39,845 bases of DNA, from positions 1-39,845 of IMG/VR virus record IMGVR_UViG_3300028361_000059, one strand, 5' to 3'. The position numbers and the translations under genes were made by a program. This stretch comes from a virus. Within the stretch, counting starts at the first letter, position 1, and each line of letters begins with the position of its first letter. Shown in pieces: positions 38,253 through 39,845 of the stretch. The notes below the pieces were generated by a model, which saw only the letters and a list, made by a program, of their open reading frames with translations, did not search any database and had not been told where the DNA came from.

Positions 38253-39845
38253 TTATTCGTCGTCTCTTACTTCTATAATACTACCCGGATCACCAATGTC
38301 CGCATTTAGAGCCACTACTCGGATAGGTACGTAAATAAATTCTACCGCAGTAATAGGTTTTAATGCTACATCGATCCAAAGTTCTTTTCTCTGAACTCTA
38401 TCTGGTGTATTGTTGGACTCATCACAGATTGTAGCAAAGTCAAACAATGCTCTATCATTAATAAGTCCAGCTAAGAAGTTGTCAACTGTGCCTTTAACCT
38501 GATCACGAGTGATCTGATCATTAGGTTCGAACAAGTATGGAAACAATGATCTACGAACTTCACGTTTAATAAAACGTAATAGTCGTTCAATGTTTACAGA
38601 TTCTCGTAAAGAGATTGCTGGGTAAACAGTTTTCTGACCAAGTACCACGAACCCTCGTCCCGCAATACGGGTGATAGGGTTAATGTTCTTTGGGTACTCA
38701 TATAGAGAATCCCTAGTTCCAACATCCAAATCATCTTCAACAAATGTAGTCGGGCCACCCAAGTTCCCGGAAACATATCCAGTAGCAGATAGGTGACTAC
38801 ACAAACCACGTTGAACACCAGCGGGAGCATACCATAGGGCTTCTGTTGAATCATTGAAAGCATATACTCTCAATGCAGAACAAGCAGAAGTTGTAAGAAT
38901 GTCCTTACCAGTAATGTTAGAAGAAATCCCATGTCCATAGTAATATGCAGCACCGGCATCAGTAACTCGTCCAGACGAGAGTGCCCATGTTGAAATTCCG
39001 TTGAATCCTGTTGGTGGCTTGTCGAATGGTGTTTCACCAATAACGAAGACTTCGTCCAACATAACATCTGACAATCTAGTTAACTCTTCAACGGTTTCTG
39101 GATATCCCGGACATACCAGCAAGTTGTATGAGTATGCATCAGGGTTTCTGATACCAAGTGTTGGATTGTTGATAGCGGCTTGTAGCCTTTCAACAATTTC
39201 AGTTTTCCTCATTTCATTGTTGGTACCAAGGCTTGTGAAGTTTCTAAACTCTCTAGTCAGTTCATATTCATTAGCCGCAGTTGATAATAGTCCCTGAGCC
39301 GTTGTAATATCATAGGATGTAGCATCGTCAATGGCATTAAACAAGCCATTAAACTGACCTACTGCGTCTTGATCATATCCATCTGGGTAGATAGGTAAAG
39401 GCATAATACCTAATCCCGGTACTGGATCAACCAAAAACTGGTATAAGTTTAGAGAACTAAACAGTCCATTAGCTCCAGATATATTTTCTTCTATTAGAAT
39501 GGCAGACGTTACGCCAGTAGCAGCGGATGTTACACGCAATCTACCTGCATTGAAAGCAATACTAGCATCACTACCTAGGTTAGTGTTAATCTCGGTAATT
39601 AGTTCACCGAATGTCTGGATAGTTGATCCATCGAGGTTGATGACAATATTTCCGCTTCCGGCATCAATGGTGGCCGCATATGAGGTGGCATCGTTATTAA
39701 GCCCGGTCACATCTGCTTCAGTAAGGAAACCACCAGTTGTATCGAATACAATTTCTTGGTATCCTGCTCGGTCTACATTGTTATCATCTAAGAAGTATTC
39801 TCTGAATAGGTTTATTTGATCAGTTCTACCTTTAGAGGAGAATGA
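38253..39845 (-). CDS. 18: Tail sheath protein (gp18-like), N-terminus outside the window
   Basis: The last 531 codons are present; the frame stays open to the right edge, where it reads SSKGRTDQINLFREYFLDDN. The part from RIAGRGFVVLGQKTVYPAIS through NIERLLRFIKREVRRSLFPYLFEPND, GTVDNFLAGLINDRALFDFATICD and KELWIDVALKPITAVEFIYVPIRV is the conserved C-terminal region of T4-like contractile sheaths. The sheath contracts to drive the tube through the cell envelope. In-frame GTG/ATG codons inside the window are internal, not starts. Confidence 0.93.
   Translation of the reverse strand, partial: SFSSKGRTDQINLFREYFLDDNNVDRAGYQEIVFDTTGGFLTEADVTGLNNDATSYAATIDAGSGNIVINLDGSTIQTFGELITEINTNLGSDASIAFNAGRLRVTSAATGVTSAILIEENISGANGLFSSLNLYQFLVDPVPGLGIMPLPIYPDGYDQDAVGQFNGLFNAIDDATSYDITTAQGLLSTAANEYELTREFRNFTSLGTNNEMRKTEIVERLQAAINNPTLGIRNPDAYSYNLLVCPGYPETVEELTRLSDVMLDEVFVIGETPFDKPPTGFNGISTWALSSGRVTDAGAAYYYGHGISSNITGKDILTTSACSALRVYAFNDSTEALWYAPAGVQRGLCSHLSATGYVSGNLGGPTTFVEDDLDVGTRDSLYEYPKNINPITRIAGRGFVVLGQKTVYPAISLRESVNIERLLRFIKREVRRSLFPYLFEPNDQITRDQVKGTVDNFLAGLINDRALFDFATICDESNNTPDRVQRKELWIDVALKPITAVEFIYVPIRVVALNADIGDPGSIIEVRDDE

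Noticed and set aside
1-39845. CRISPR arrays, insertion sequences, rRNA or photosynthesis genes
   Set aside because: No regularly spaced repeats, transposase frames, rRNA-like stretches or psbA/psbD-type frames were found.

Overview
The window is a compact, AT-rich piece of a virulent T4-like myovirus genome. The assignment rests on a tail sheath (gp18-type, cut by the right edge), a gp19-type tail tube, head completion protein gp4, a family B DNA polymerase (gp43-type) next to a sliding clamp (gp45-type) and a 5'-3' exonuclease, plus at least fourteen copies of the T4-type late promoter TATAAATA (or a 7/8 match) placed about 25-45 bases before genes on both strands. The gene set (B12-dependent ribonucleotide reductase, ThyA, peroxiredoxin, 2OG-oxygenase-like protein, many glycosyltransferases, INT_rpt repeats, a GroES homologue) is like that of aquatic T4-like phages of cyanobacteria and proteobacteria. 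The host cannot be fixed from the sequence, and no photosynthesis gene is seen here.

Layout. 1-3430 is an accessory/early region, read leftward: three tRNA genes (Asp, Glu, Gly), a cluster of host-type sigma70 promoters, several very small genes, a protein with a C-terminal Acb2/Tad1-type hairpin domain (a probable anti-CBASS or anti-Thoeris factor), a structured RNA leader, and at the left end a late-promoted ADP-ribosyltransferase-like protein whose first ten residues look like a T4 capsid-targeting sequence. 3450-5450 (rightward) is a late M11-like metalloprotease. 5494-10846 (leftward) holds ATP-grasp, peroxiredoxin, an M15-type peptidase (endolysin candidate), a DUF1289 protein and NrdJ. 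10856-17643 carries rightward late genes for virion or tail-fibre-like proteins with two transferase-like genes among them, interrupted by leftward thyA. 17640-21583 (leftward) is a sugar-modification block: HtrL-like plus GT-A glycosyltransferase, FkbM methyltransferase, GlcNAc-transferase family protein. 21674-23944 holds small regulatory or accessory genes, a Nudix hydrolase and a holin-like membrane protein. 23949-29765 (leftward) is the replication block: exonuclease, coiled-coil protein, sliding clamp, DNA polymerase with an intein. 29824-39845 (leftward) is mostly morphogenesis: core-like proteins, gp4, GroES, two tube-like proteins and the sheath, with a rightward two-gene insertion (35857-38205) that ends in a homing endonuclease.

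How it works together. Sigma70 promoters (TTGACA/TATAAT) stand before the tRNA/small-gene/anti-defence region and thyA, consistent with early expression. TATAAATA stands before virion, lysis and surface-modification genes, consistent with late expression. The best mechanistic clue is at 7708-7741: the endolysin-candidate start codon is inside a hairpin whose 5' arm would be missing from transcripts begun at the overlapping late promoter. That is the arrangement known for the T4 lysozyme gene e.

Other points that stand out: two tRNAs with a roughly 10-base hairpin in the variable loop, an intein exactly in the ExoII motif of the polymerase, and the possible capsid-delivered ADP-ribosyltransferase.
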